This document shows, one piece after another, positions 32,110 to 43,000 of a stretch of DNA of 64,000 nucleotides. The first letter of the stretch is position 1; the number at the start of each line of letters is the position of its first letter. Both the position numbers and the translations under genes were made by a program. Under the pieces are notes generated by a model that did not search any database, was not told where the DNA came from, and saw only the letters and a program-made list of their open reading frames with translations. Source of the DNA: Adiantum capillus-veneris (lineage: Eukaryota > Streptophyta > Polypodiopsida > Polypodiales > Pteridaceae); contig CM043945.1 in the NCBI GenBank assembly GCA_014529385.2, forward strand, positions 152,435,741 to 152,499,740. The letters are read 5' to 3'.

Positions 32110-33927
32110 TTGAAGGCCAAAGAGGCTAAGAAGAAAGAGGGTGGTTCCACTACAAATGCTGGTTCCACTACAAATGTAGCCATTGTTGAGTCTTCTGTGA
32201 AAGGAGACTGTAATGCTGATGTTGATGCAGAATGGGCTTTTAGTGCAGAGTGCACTTACAATCCTGTTGTCCATGATGCATGCTTGTTAGCTGCTGCAGA
32301 TTCACATGTGTGGTATTTCGACAGTGGTGCTACAAAGCACATTACCTCACATCGTGAATTGTTTACCTCTCTTGAGTCTGTCCCTCATGGGAATTCGGTC
32401 ACTTGTGCCGACAACGCCTCTTATCCAGTTCAGGGAGTTGGAAAGATTTTGCTCACTGCTGCTAATGGCAGTTCCTTCACACTTGTTGATGCACTTTATG
32501 TACCTGGGATCAAGAAGAATCTCTTGTCTGTATCCGCACTTGCTAGACTTGGCCTTGTAGTCAAATTTGTGGATGACAAATGTACAGTTCATGATCTCAG
32601 TTTTGGTGATGAAATTGTTGCATCTGGCCTTTTGTGCCATGGGCTGTATAAGCTCACTTTGTATGACAAGTGTGGACAAAATTTTGCAAATGCTGTTGCA
32701 AATTCAAGGGATATTTCAGATGAAAAACTTTGGCATGCACGTTTTGGTCATCTGAATTTTGCCAGTTTGCTGCGTTTGCATAAATTTGATATGGTTGCTT
32801 CTTTGCCACCTCTTGAAGCACCTGTCAAACATGTTTGTGAAGGCTGTATTTTGGGTAAGATGCAGCGTTCTAAGTTTCCAAAGGATGGTTCAGTTCGGGC
32901 CACATGCAGGTTGCAGCTTGTGCATAGTGATGTTTGTGGGCCCATGCAAACTCCGTCCTTGGGCAATTACTTGTACTTCGTGACTTTCATTGATGATTAC
33001 TCCAGGCATGCATGGGTATTTCCACTTAAAGCGAAGTCCGAAGTTTTTATGTGCTTCAAACAATTTCTGGCTATGGCTGAAAATGTCTCGAAATGTACTA
33101 TGGGCACCCTCCATTCTGATCGAGGGGGGGAGTATATGTCTCATGAATTTAATGCATTTCTGGCTAGTCGTGGGATAAAACCCCAATGTACAGTGCCTTA
33201 TACACCTCAGCAAAATGGTGTTGCTGATAGGAAAAACAAGACACTGACGGAAATGGCACGATGTATGGTCAAAAGTCAAGCTTTGCCGCATTCTTTTTGG
33301 CTTGAGGCCATTATGTGTGCCACTTATGTACTTAACAGGTGTCCTACGAAAGCTTTGCATTCTATTACTCCATATGAAGCTTGGCATGATAGAAAGCCTT
33401 CTATTGAGCACATGCATGTTTTTGGCTATTTGGCATATGCTTTGGTGCCACAAGTGCAGCGCAGAAAATTGGATGATAAGGCTGTCAAATGTATTTTTGT
33501 TGGTTGTAGTGCTGAAAGCAAAGGTTACAGGTTGTATCATCCGCAAACAAAACGTATTCTGGTTTCACGGGATGTAGTGTTTGTGGAAGATTATGTTCAG
33601 CCCTTGCTGTCATGTACCAAAGACAGTAATGTAAGCTCACAGGACATTTATGACACTTTGTTGCCTCTTTTCAGTGGTGGAAATACGAATGTAAGTTCCA
33701 ATGAGGCAAATGTACAGCATATGGGGGTTTCTGAAAATGTCACAAATCAGCCTATTATTGATGCAGATGTACATGATGTACTTGATGAGAAAAGGGCTAA
33801 AAATGAGGAGGCTAGAGATATGCCAAAATGGCTGGTGCACACTTTGCATGACAGTAAATTGGATGCACCTTTGTCTAGTCGTACTCGTTCAAGCTCTCGC
33901 CATGCATCTTATGCATCAGATTGTTAA
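32110..33927 (+). pseudogene. Element D protease and integrase
   Basis: 605 codons open. Protease active site WYFDSGATKHIT near 32312. The gag-pre-integrase zinc region (LWHARFGHLN ... CEGCILGK) follows. Integrase core has LVHSDVCGPM and LHSDRGGEY as the two aspartates. The third catalytic position, normally Glu in the QQNGVAER block, reads QQNGVADR, so Glu is replaced by Asp. A C-terminal domain follows (FGYLAYALVP, GCSAESKGYRLYHP). A TAA at 33925-33927 stops the frame just before the RT. Confidence 0.88.
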
Positions 33928-34691
33928 GCTTTGGCTGTGTGTAGTTTACATGATGTTGAGGAGCCTCTATCTTTTGATGAAGCACATAATTCAGAAAATT
34001 GGATGGCTGCCATGCAATCAGAATATGATGCACTTATAGAGAATGACACATGGACTTTATGTGATTTGCCTCCTGGCAAAAATGCCATTGGTACGAAGTG
34101 GGTTTACAAGTTGAAATGCAAGCCGGATGGTGAGATCGATCGCCATAAGGCTCGACTTGTTGCAAAGGGTTATGCACAGCAAAAAGGCATAGATTATGAA
34201 GAGACTTTTTCTCCCACTTGTAGTATGACTACTATGCGTTTTCTATGTGCATTGGCAACTCATTTTGGTTGGGATGTACATCAATCAGACATATTTGAGG
34301 AAGTTTATGTAATGCAGCCTCGCGGTTTTGTCATAAAGGGACAAGAGGACAAAGTGTGCAAATGTAACAACGCTTTGTATGGGTTGAAGCAATCTCCTCA
34401 TGCTTGGTATGAGAAAGTTGAAACTCATTTGGTCAAATAAGGCTTTCGTAACAGTCCAACAAAAAGCACATTGTATGTAAAGTGTGAGGGTGATGTACTT
34501 CTCATTGTGGTTCTGTATGTTGATGATTTGCTGATCACTGGACCAAATGAGAGACATATTGCTGAATTTAAGGCTGATTTAAATTCTACTTTCAAGATGA
34601 AAGATTTGGGGTTGTTGCATCATTATTTGGGTATACAGTTTAAGCAGTGTGATGGTGGTATTGCCTTGTGTCAGAAAAGTTACATAGAGAC
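33928..34691 (+). pseudogene. Element D reverse transcriptase, first part
   Basis: In frame with the previous ORF after its TAA. Copia RT blocks: WMAAMQSEYDAL, GTKWVYKLKCKPDG, ARLVAKGYAQQ, DVHQSDIF, ALYGLKQSP and the catalytic VLYVDDLLITG near 34515. A TAA at 34438-34440 interrupts it. The block ends at QKSYIET, where element C is inserted, and continues at 43567. Confidence 0.88.
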
Positions 34692-35257
34692 TGTTAACCC
34701 TCACGGCACACGGACACCCTATGATCTATAAACGTTGTATTATTTAGAGTTAGGTACCGGGCTTGTCGGTCCAATAGGGAAAGGTAGAGTGATCGTCGAT
34801 GAGAGGCGCACTTTAACTTGGACATTCAAGGGATTAGTTGGTTAAGCATGGGCGCCCAAGTGTGAATGGGGTGAGCTCCTATAAAAGCCAACTAAACCTA
34901 ATTTTTACTCATTCTCTCATTTGTGCAATAGAAGAGTGCTCTTGCTCCATCTCCATCTTCTTCTTCTTCACCTCCTTGTGTGTGTGTGTGTGAGAGAGAG
35001 AGAGAGGGAGAGTGTGTGTGCGATCGAGCATTACGAAGGCACGACGGCGGCGAAGCGGTTGAGCGCGGCACGACTGCAGCTTCTTCTTCATCGCGGCGAG
35101 GAATCCACCACGAAGGCGAGCGTAGAGCGGTGAGTGACACACCCTTTGTTCTCTTGAGCTTGCTAGTTTAGGCTTGTTGTGTGCTTGGAGCCGTTTGTGG
35201 CTCGCATACGGTGTATTGGCAAGTCCCTTGCTTCGACAGTGCGGCAAGGAGCGCACA
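34692..35257 (+). repeat. Element C 5' LTR
   Basis: 566 bp, TGTTAACCCTCACGG to GGAGCGCACA, with a TATA box at 34880-34887 and a (GT)/(GA) run at about 34977-35005. Nearly identical to 43001-43566. Confidence 0.95.
34880..34887 (+). promoter_or_regulatory. TATA box of element C LTR
   Basis: TATAAAAG; the same sequence is at 43189-43196 in the 3' LTR. Confidence 0.7.
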
Positions 35258-35261
35258 TTTT

Positions 35262-35279
35262 TGGCGCCGCTGCCGGGGA
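35262..35279 (+). other. Element C primer-binding site (tRNA-Asp type)
   Basis: TGGCGCCGCTGCCGGGGA, one base from the TGGCGCCGTTGCCGGGGA form known from Athila-type elements, four bases after the LTR. Confidence 0.85.
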
Positions 35280-35384
35280 TATGCCCTACACTAAGCTCGG
35301 TTAGCACTTTACGCTTCCTTGTGGTGCAATTTCTATCATAGGAAAGGCAGGGAAGGAGTGTGTGGAGATTTCTGTTTTTTGCGT

Positions 35385-35655
35385 TTTCTGCATTTGCTGT
35401 CAAGTTTCAATTTCTGCTATTGTCTGCGTTTTTTCAATTTCCGTAATTTCTGCATTTTCAAGTTCGACGTTTTCAATTTCTGCATTTTCTGCAATTTCTG
35501 CGTTTTTTTCTGCAATTTCTGCAATTTTCTGCAATTTCTGCATTTCTGCGTTTTTCAATTTTCTGCATATCTGCATTTTTTCAATTTTTGCATATCTGCG
35601 TTTTCTGCATTTTTTGCATATCTGCGTTTTCAATTTCTGTATTTTCTGCACCCAA
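35385..35655 (+). repeat. Degenerate TTTCTGCA-rich repeat in element C leader
   Basis: About 270 bp built of short units such as TTTCTGCAATTTC and TTTTCTGCAT, with little other sequence. Read on the other strand it gives a spurious ORF of repeated Ala-Glu-Ile. It is followed by a CCCAAG run near 35790-35812. Confidence 0.8.
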
Positions 35656-36203
35656 AAAAAAAATTAAAAAAAATCGGAAATCAAAAACGCGAGCGAGCGG
35701 GCGGCTTAATTTTTTGAAAATAAAAAACGTGACTCTTAAAACGGACGGGTTGGTTTGTATAAAAGATAGATTGAGATCGGGATCATTTTCCCAAGCCCAA
35801 GCCCAAGCCCAGGCCCATGCCTCAGTCCTCAGTCTTATGATATATACTAGACTCACTCTTATATATATACCCTACTCCCTCAAGAGAGAATGAGAGCATG
35901 TGGGACAAGTCCTCCACTCTCCTCCTTTCTCTTCCCACTTGCACCCTTAGACTTTCTAGTTTGGGCCTAGTTCCCTACTGGAAATTGACAGTTTTAGGGA
36001 TTCCGAGAGCATAGAGTGACCAAACGAAGGGCTGTAAAGCACGGCACGACCCTCTGACTGATACGCTATTTTCGAGCTATCACACGGCCCATTCCACGAC
36101 ACGCTCTAAAAAATATAGCAAAAAAACAAACAAAAAACACGCTAAAAACTAGTCACAAGGCCTCCTAGAGCAGCTTTTTGACACCTTAGGGTATCAAAAG
36201 CAC

Positions 36204-39200
36204 ATGCACTTACGCTCTGGGCGGGTGCTAGAACACGAGCATATTGAGAGTGCCTCTATTCATACGGACACCCATTACCCATCCACGATAAGCTCTAGAC
36301 CCTCAGCGGGGACACAAGGTAGCACCACCCAAGACCCTAAAATAGCCGCTAGTGATTCCTCCTCCGACTCAGAAATCATGGAAGCATACCCTACCCAAAA
36401 CACTGAGAGAGAAGACCATGCACCTCCCGAAGCTCCACAGCCTAGTACTAGTATGTTTAGCCGTTTCATGGAAACATTAGGTAGAGCTACTCGCTCGGAA
36501 CCTGATGCAAATGAAGCACACGAAGGGGGTGGGGAAGTGGACTCTCCTTTCACATCGCACGTGGACCCCACACCCCCAAAGAGTGTCCATGTGGATATCT
36601 TGCCAACTTCTTACCAAGAAGGCCCTGTTGAGCTGCCTCCTTCAGAAGTTCCCTCTAGAGTACCATTGGTGACAAGTAAAACCACGGGGAGCAACATTGC
36701 TTCTACCTCACAAGAAACCATTAACACGTCGACTCTAGAAGGATTGTTCATTAATGATCATTGGACATACGACCTCCACACTGAGGTGTTGACGGATCTA
36801 CACTCTGGCCACGCCTACCATGTAGGATGGATAGAGATTGTACAATCCACTTCTAGTGCCACGAGCATCGAAGATCAACAGAAAATGATCTGTAATGTTA
36901 TCCATGGCATTATTCAATCAGAAAGGCAAAACCGAGGGGTAAATATACTCTCAACTGGCCCCATGAGATTTTTGGATACGAGTAAGGCTCAACAGCCTAC
37001 TCTATCACAAATGGAGACTCCTCTAATGAGCCCCATGGACCCATCTTACGTCATTTCACCTGGGGTCTCTATGCAATCTGAGCCTCCGAGCGAAAACTTT
37101 AGCTTCCCTAACTTGGCTCAACCCTCTATTAAGGAAAACACAGTGCTCACTCCAGGGATAAGCCTGATAGAGAATGTACCGATGACATCTACGGTTAGCG
37201 CAGTGCCACTACCTAGTGTCGTAGTACCTAATATGGGGCCTCGACCATATGTGCCTCTAGCCCCTTATGCACACATGGCCCCTACACCTCCAATTGTACC
37301 ACTTGCTTATGCTCCTCGAGTGCCGCTCCCTAGCTCTTATCCGAGTGGACCTATGCCCGGTTATGTTCCATATCCTGCATCATCTACACATATGCCAAGA
37401 CCGGTACCCGTTCCTCTCCCACATATGATTCCAAGAGTACCTCCACCGGCCCTACCTCCTCACATAGGTGACTTGGCAGCGTTTGCTCAAACCATAGGTC
37501 GATCTATCGCGGAAAATATGCGTCACGCATCTGATAGAGAGCTTAGAAGTAAGGCAGTACAAATTGCCAAACTCACGCAAAAATTCAATGGGGACGAAGA
37601 TGCTAGGAAACACATTGAAGTGTTTGAACAAGTATGTGATTCCTTAGGGGAACACAACGAACTACATAAGTGCAATGCCTTAAGCTTGACATTAAGTGGG
37701 AAGGCTGGAGATTGGTATAGGACCCTAAGGGTGGACGACAAAACAATCTACCCTACCCTTCGAAGGTTGTTTCTAAAGGAGTACATACGAGAAGGTGTGC
37801 TTTGGGGTGTAGCATCTCAGCTACAGAAGGCCGAACGTAAGGAAGGAGAGTCAGTAAGGGACTTCATTAGTCGTCTAAAGCACTTAAACTCTCGCTGCCC
37901 TGTAAATGAGCGCTTCAACAATAACCAACTGCTTGATCGATTCATTCGAGGGTTGAGGAATGAAGGAATCTATAATGGACTAGTGATTAGAGGTATCACA
38001 ACCTGGGAAGATGTCACTGCCAATGCAATCCAATTAGAGGACAACTTGATGATAGCAGGCATGAGGGTGTCTACTGACACGAGATCCACTAGCTCACAAG
38101 CCATTGAGTATGAACCCATGACTGCAAAGTCCATTGCCAATGAGCCAAAGGTATTTGAGACATTCTTGACAGACCTCACCAAGGCAATCCAAGAGTCTCT
38201 TAAGGATAATCGACCCCCTCAAAATAGTCACATGTATCCAAGAAGGGAGCAACAATGGTGTTCCATTTGCTTAGGTCCACATAGCACTAGTGAGTGCCCT
38301 ACGTTTAGAGTAAAATTTAATGGAACTTGCAACGCATGTGGTAGGTATGGTCACCAAGCTAAGGATTGTTTAATGATCAAACGTATGATGGCAAATAGAC
38401 CACCTGTAGCCTGGACGGATGCGCCTCGAGCTCCTGTATTGATGCCTACTCCACCTGTTGAGCAACTACCGCAACACATGGTCCCTAGATCTCAAAATGT
38501 TGTACAAGCTACACCGCTACCACCTCCTGTGCTAGGACCGCAGCCCCCGCATCCAAGAGTCGCCCCTATGAACCAAGTGGGTTGCGAGCCATCAAATGCT
38601 TATGCAGATGGCTGTGAGGAGGAAATAGACACTAGTATTGCCTACGGACTTGATACATTGGAAGAGTGTCCTATATACTACATGGAAGATTGTTGGGGGC
38701 AAGTCAAGCCGGTTTATCAAGCTGCTGCTCTCGCATCCAGAGGTCAAAATATCAACACCCAGGCTAGGAGGCCACCTCTTCAATGCTACGAGTGTGGTGG
38801 ACCACATCGAGTAGCGGAGTGCCCTATTAGGCTGCAAAAGAATGCTGCACAGATGCAAGTGAATCAAGGGAGCACGTCTGCAATGCCAATACTCACATGT
38901 AATCGTTGTGGCATAGATCACTTGATTGCCCAATGCCCCTATAACCCAAATGCGCCTAAAATCACACCCCTGAATTTGGTCGAAATTGCTAGTGTGACAT
39001 CGCCAATACCACCCGTCGCACCTGCTTATGCGATTACACGGTCCATGCTTCAAGGGCCAGGACATATCCTCGAAGAGAGAGATACCGCGTCAGTTATCCA
39101 AGCAAAGAAAAAGAAGACACGAAGGAAGAAGTCGCAGAATACGGAAAATTCAAAGCCAAGTTCCAAAACAAACATAGGAACAGGAGATGACCCCGTGTAT

Positions 39201-41288
39201 ATGAATGACCTCGAGGATGATTCAGATTCAGTCGAGACAATGGAGACTAGAACCAATACCACAAAGGGAAAGACCGACAAAGAAAACCGTAACATGGAAC
39301 CAAATGAAAACCGAATAAGAGAAAACCATAAAGAGCCTCTGAAAACACCACAAGTGTTTCCAAATCCAATCCAAGACCCCCAAGATAAACCGCAGGGGCA
39401 AAAAGGGAAAAATCGTAAAAAGAAGATTGGGACGTATCCAAACCCAGTAGACGAGATTGAGCAGGTGAAACATCTAAGAGGTTTAGTGGAGGAGACTCAA
39501 AGGAAACTAGAACCAGAACCCATGCAGGTCAAAATTCATGACACAGTGTTTCCCACGCAAGTTCATCCACCCCACATGAACCATAGACCGTTAGCCATAT
39601 CTAGTATCATCCAAGAAGGGAGTGAGGACAGGACATCAGAAAGTGAGCATACACCTTTCTTGTTGGAAAGGATGTTTAACGAAGGAATACCTGATCCCAT
39701 TGAGGAATATGAGATTCCATCCTCACCAGTTCCTAGTCAAGGACCTACACCCTGCAAAACGCCAATGAATGTTGCCAAACTAGTGGACTTCATGTCTTCT
39801 GAGGTCCGAACCACGATCATAGCAAAGCTGTATGGAGATCCTGAGTTATTCCTTGCACTTCGAGCATTCCTTAACGGAGAGCTACGAACGGGATTACCGC
39901 AGTTTGCGCAACCAAATAGGCCTGACTCGATTATGATTGATGAGGAAAATCATGTGCAATCACTTGACTTAGATGGACACGAGTCTGTGATCGAGGTACC
40001 CATTAACGAATTAGGGCAGTATTTTGAAGGCGACGAGTCTAATGCGACCCTACCCATCACTACCAAGGGATTAACTATAAAGGGAATTCTTGATGGTGGT
40101 GCGGGAGTTAGCATCGTTACAAAAGATTGTTGGGAATCCATGGGAAAACCCCGCCTCAGTGTTACTAACATTGTGGTAAAGATGGCAAATGGTACCATAG
40201 CCAAACCTATGGGGATGCTCAAGGATCTTAAGATCAAAGTTCTAGGACACAAGGTACGACATACGTTCATTGTAATGGATTTCTCTAAACACCTTATGTC
40301 ATATGAAATGATTTTAGGACGACCATTCATGAGGGAAGCACAAATGGTTCACGATTGGTCTAAAAATCATGTCTATTTGCAATTCCAAGACTCTGTCCTT
40401 AGAGTGGATTTGGTGACTGGTAAGGTACACCCCTTAGGGAGTAAAACCATTATTGATCATCGCTCTGACACCATAGTTCACTCGGCCCCACTACAATATT
40501 GTTACACTTGTAAGAAGGATACAGACATTGGCCAAGATTCTCCTTACATGGATGTGTTACCGGGTATGACGGAATCAGACAATGTGGATTGGGTCCACCT
40601 AGCATCAACCATAGACACTTGGGGAAATAGGGGGACGACCTGGGTAACACCTGAGGGGCATGAAATGCCTATACCCTTAAATATGCTACAAGCAATGCAT
40701 ATCGCTTCTGACAAGACTCATCCTAATGTCACGAAGAAAACATACAAGTGGGTCCCTAAAGCTTCTTTAGTGACCATAGCTAGTGCTAAAAAACAGAAGC
40801 CTTGTAAGAAACGTACCACTCGCTCCAAGAAAAGTAAGAAAATGTTTCGATGGATCCCTAAACGACTATTGGAAGCCCAAGGCTACTATCAAGGAAATGA
40901 TCAAATCTGGGTGCCAAAACGTAGATTGTGCTCTTACCTATCACCTGACCCAAGTGAGCCCAATCCCGTAGCTCCAAAACGAATCAATGATCGTGGAAAG
41001 AAAAAAATCACAGAATGCTACACACCCGCTCCCGAGCTAGTTTGGGTACCAAAGAAAGAACGATTTGTTCCACCTAGCTCAGGAAGAGGGGAGTCCCATG
41101 AAGATTCTAGCTCCTCATGTAATACATCCATAGAGGTAAAAGCTTCTACACAGCCTCCATCTATAGTAGTGGACCTCCATGAAGCTACAAAAGAATCCAC
41201 ACCTCCCAGTGTTCAAGAATCACCTGATGAACCACTTCAAGTTCAATCCTGGGAGAGTACCTTACCACCCTTGCAGCTTGACGAGTAA
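36204..41288 (+). CDS. Element C gag-protease polyprotein, 1694 residues, intact
   Basis: True ATG at 36204. Residues 1-450: low-complexity, Ser/Thr/Pro-rich. About 455-640: capsid-like gag domain (KFNGDEDARKHIEVFEQVCD, GVASQLQKAERKEGE). Four zinc knuckles: C686/C689/H693/C698, C709/C712/H717/C722, C861/C864/H868/C873 and C899/C902/H906/C911; three have x3 between the second Cys and His. Retropepsin near 1290-1390, active site ILDGGAGVSIV (D-G-G) and MILGRPFM. About 1510-1620: basic Lys/Arg-rich tail. No RT, RNase H or integrase: compared with element E about 4.1 kb is missing between residues about 1500 and 1512, with the frame kept. Probable role: particle protein and its processing, in a pol-less element. 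Confidence 0.92.
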   Translation: MHLRSGRVLEHEHIESASIHTDTHYPSTISSRPSAGTQGSTTQDPKIAASDSSSDSEIMEAYPTQNTEREDHAPPEAPQPSTSMFSRFMETLGRATRSEPDANEAHEGGGEVDSPFTSHVDPTPPKSVHVDILPTSYQEGPVELPPSEVPSRVPLVTSKTTGSNIASTSQETINTSTLEGLFINDHWTYDLHTEVLTDLHSGHAYHVGWIEIVQSTSSATSIEDQQKMICNVIHGIIQSERQNRGVNILSTGPMRFLDTSKAQQPTLSQMETPLMSPMDPSYVISPGVSMQSEPPSENFSFPNLAQPSIKENTVLTPGISLIENVPMTSTVSAVPLPSVVVPNMGPRPYVPLAPYAHMAPTPPIVPLAYAPRVPLPSSYPSGPMPGYVPYPASSTHMPRPVPVPLPHMIPRVPPPALPPHIGDLAAFAQTIGRSIAENMRHASDRELRSKAVQIAKLTQKFNGDEDARKHIEVFEQVCDSLGEHNELHKCNALSLTLSGKAGDWYRTLRVDDKTIYPTLRRLFLKEYIREGVLWGVASQLQKAERKEGESVRDFISRLKHLNSRCPVNERFNNNQLLDRFIRGLRNEGIYNGLVIRGITTWEDVTANAIQLEDNLMIAGMRVSTDTRSTSSQAIEYEPMTAKSIANEPKVFETFLTDLTKAIQESLKDNRPPQNSHMYPRREQQWCSICLGPHSTSECPTFRVKFNGTCNACGRYGHQAKDCLMIKRMMANRPPVAWTDAPRAPVLMPTPPVEQLPQHMVPRSQNVVQATPLPPPVLGPQPPHPRVAPMNQVGCEPSNAYADGCEEEIDTSIAYGLDTLEECPIYYMEDCWGQVKPVYQAAALASRGQNINTQARRPPLQCYECGGPHRVAECPIRLQKNAAQMQVNQGSTSAMPILTCNRCGIDHLIAQCPYNPNAPKITPLNLVEIASVTSPIPPVAPAYAITRSMLQGPGHILEERDTASVIQAKKKKTRRKKSQNTENSKPSSKTNIGTGDDPVYMNDLEDDSDSVETMETRTNTTKGKTDKENRNMEPNENRIRENHKEPLKTPQVFPNPIQDPQDKPQGQKGKNRKKKIGTYPNPVDEIEQVKHLRGLVEETQRKLEPEPMQVKIHDTVFPTQVHPPHMNHRPLAISSIIQEGSEDRTSESEHTPFLLERMFNEGIPDPIEEYEIPSSPVPSQGPTPCKTPMNVAKLVDFMSSEVRTTIIAKLYGDPELFLALRAFLNGELRTGLPQFAQPNRPDSIMIDEENHVQSLDLDGHESVIEVPINELGQYFEGDESNATLPITTKGLTIKGILDGGAGVSIVTKDCWESMGKPRLSVTNIVVKMANGTIAKPMGMLKDLKIKVLGHKVRHTFIVMDFSKHLMSYEMILGRPFMREAQMVHDWSKNHVYLQFQDSVLRVDLVTGKVHPLGSKTIIDHRSDTIVHSAPLQYCYTCKKDTDIGQDSPYMDVLPGMTESDNVDWVHLASTIDTWGNRGTTWVTPEGHEMPIPLNMLQAMHIASDKTHPNVTKKTYKWVPKASLVTIASAKKQKPCKKRTTRSKKSKKMFRWIPKRLLEAQGYYQGNDQIWVPKRRLCSYLSPDPSEPNPVAPKRINDRGKKKITECYTPAPELVWVPKKERFVPPSSGRGESHEDSSSSCNTSIEVKASTQPPSIVVDLHEATKESTPPSVQESPDEPLQVQSWESTLPPLQLDE

Positions 41289-43000
41289 TAGAAAACTACT
41301 GGTAAAAATCCTCACATATTACCAACTGGAACAATTGGTTTCAAAGGGTGACAAGCTCATTTCAAACGGTATGATCTACCCAAGGAAGGGGGGAGTGTTT
41401 GCTGACAGTCATCATTCATTTGTTTCCCTCTCAACCTTTTTCCCTGACCTCTCAATTCCAATCTTAGGGAATGTACATATAAAGCTTTATACTCACAAAA
41501 AAAAAAAAAGAGCAAGAGCAATTAGCAAGCGAGTATGCATCTTAAAAGTCAAAACATTGACTCAGACCTACACATGTCACAATTGGTACAGTGAAACAGA
41601 GACCTATGCCATAAAACACCTTTGATCCTCATCACTTGAGTGATGGAGGGTAGGTAAGATTAGTACGATAGAGTGTTTCTGTTTTAGAGTTGAGAGATTA
41701 GCGAAGTTCTCTTTTCCCACTAATGTGCCTCCTGGAGGTATTCCTTTTGTTTCCTAGTGTGTACAAGAGCGTGTTGCTATTGATAGGATTTGGACCTTCA
41801 TGGAATCTTTATCTCGACTCACTCTTCAAATCAAGCGCGACCATCAACACAAACAGGTGTTTCTTGTCCATTAGCATTGCCCTTATCTTTTTGCATCCAT
41901 GTTTGTTTGCTTTGATTGTGATTGGTAGCATAATATTCAGCGCATTGGCTTAGTATCAAACATTTAATTCAATGTAATATTTTGTCATAATCACTTGTTT
42001 AGGTGTAAAAATCAAGCAGTCCGACTAAGCTACTTTGACCAAGCTAGGTATTAGAAATCTTCTCTTAATACCATGGGGAATGCCTTCCTAATAAGCAATG
42101 GTTACTTAGGTTCTTAATCCGATTTAGGCAGCATTGTATGAAATGTACTAGGGCTTTCTAGTGGGCTTAACACTAGTGACCTTTAGCTTAAGTATTATAA
42201 AGGGAGTTTACTAATGTGATGAGCCTGGGGAGTGTAACAATGTTATATGACCCCCCAAAGTTACAAAATTTAAATGCTGAAAATGAACAAGCAAAAAATC
42301 AAAGTGCCACAATGTAAAATTTTAAGCTGGAAGAGAAATCTCAGCTTGATTTGGTACTTCACTCACATGTATCGCCTATGGTACTAGAGCCCTAGAGGCT
42401 CCCAGTGTGGGCGCTTTTCCTTGAAAAGCAAAAAACCCAAGGCATACAAAATAAGCACACACATCATAATTGAATCACTGTGAAAAGACCTTGGGGGGTC
42501 AAAGAAAAAGTAATCAGTCAGGCGATGATTTCATGAGAAATTCCTTTTATGGTAGCTTAACTACAAAGTCTTCTAGATATAGCCTCTAGTCAGCCCTCGA
42601 ACATGAATACTTGGCTCTCGCGATTAAACAACTTAATTGACCACAGAAAATTAAGAAGCTTACCCATGGTATTAATATTCGATCTCTAGTGCTTTTCGAC
42701 CGTCAAATTAGCGACCCCAGACTTGTTTAATTTTTTACCTTTACATCTGTTTATGCATTTGATTACATTGCAATTTAATGTTCATTGCTATCAAATTGTT
42801 TGAAATTCTTTGACCAATCAATGTGTCTACCTAAAACTGCATATGCTTTTTAAGAGAATGCAATTACTGTGCCAATGTTGTTTGATTTTGCAGTGACTGA
42901 AGAAGGCTAAGGACATTCATCTCAAATGCTCTTCCACCTCGACGAACCAGCTTCAACTCAATAGCTTCCGAGGACGGAATCTACATCAGGAAGGGGGGCA
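41289..43000 (+). other. Element C 3' non-coding part (mosaic)
   Basis: No gene seen. At 41385-41395 a purine tract AGGAAGGGGGG is followed by 41396-42384, which resembles the LTR-like 3' end of element E including a TATA-like box. From 42381 a different sequence begins (TACTAGAGCCCTAGAGG), part of which recurs at 51027-51140. A second purine tract AGGAAGGGGGG at 42989-42999 lies right before the real 3' LTR. Confidence 0.7.
42989..42999 (+). other. Element C polypurine tract
   Basis: AGGAAGGGGGG two bases before the 3' LTR start TGTTAACC at 43001. Confidence 0.8.

Noticed and set aside
34898-35403. Minus-strand ORFs of 80-164 codons in the element C LTR, also at 43207-43676
   Set aside because: Antisense to LTR and leader sequence, duplicated with the LTR, no recognisable domain.
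35400-35856. Minus-strand ORFs with repeated Ala-Glu-Ile or Trp-Ala
   Set aside because: They are translations of the TTTCTGCA-rich repeat and the CCCAAG run, not genes.
38592-39473. Minus-strand ORFs of 64-157 codons under the gag ORF of element C
   Set aside because: Shadows of the 1694-codon plus-strand ORF.
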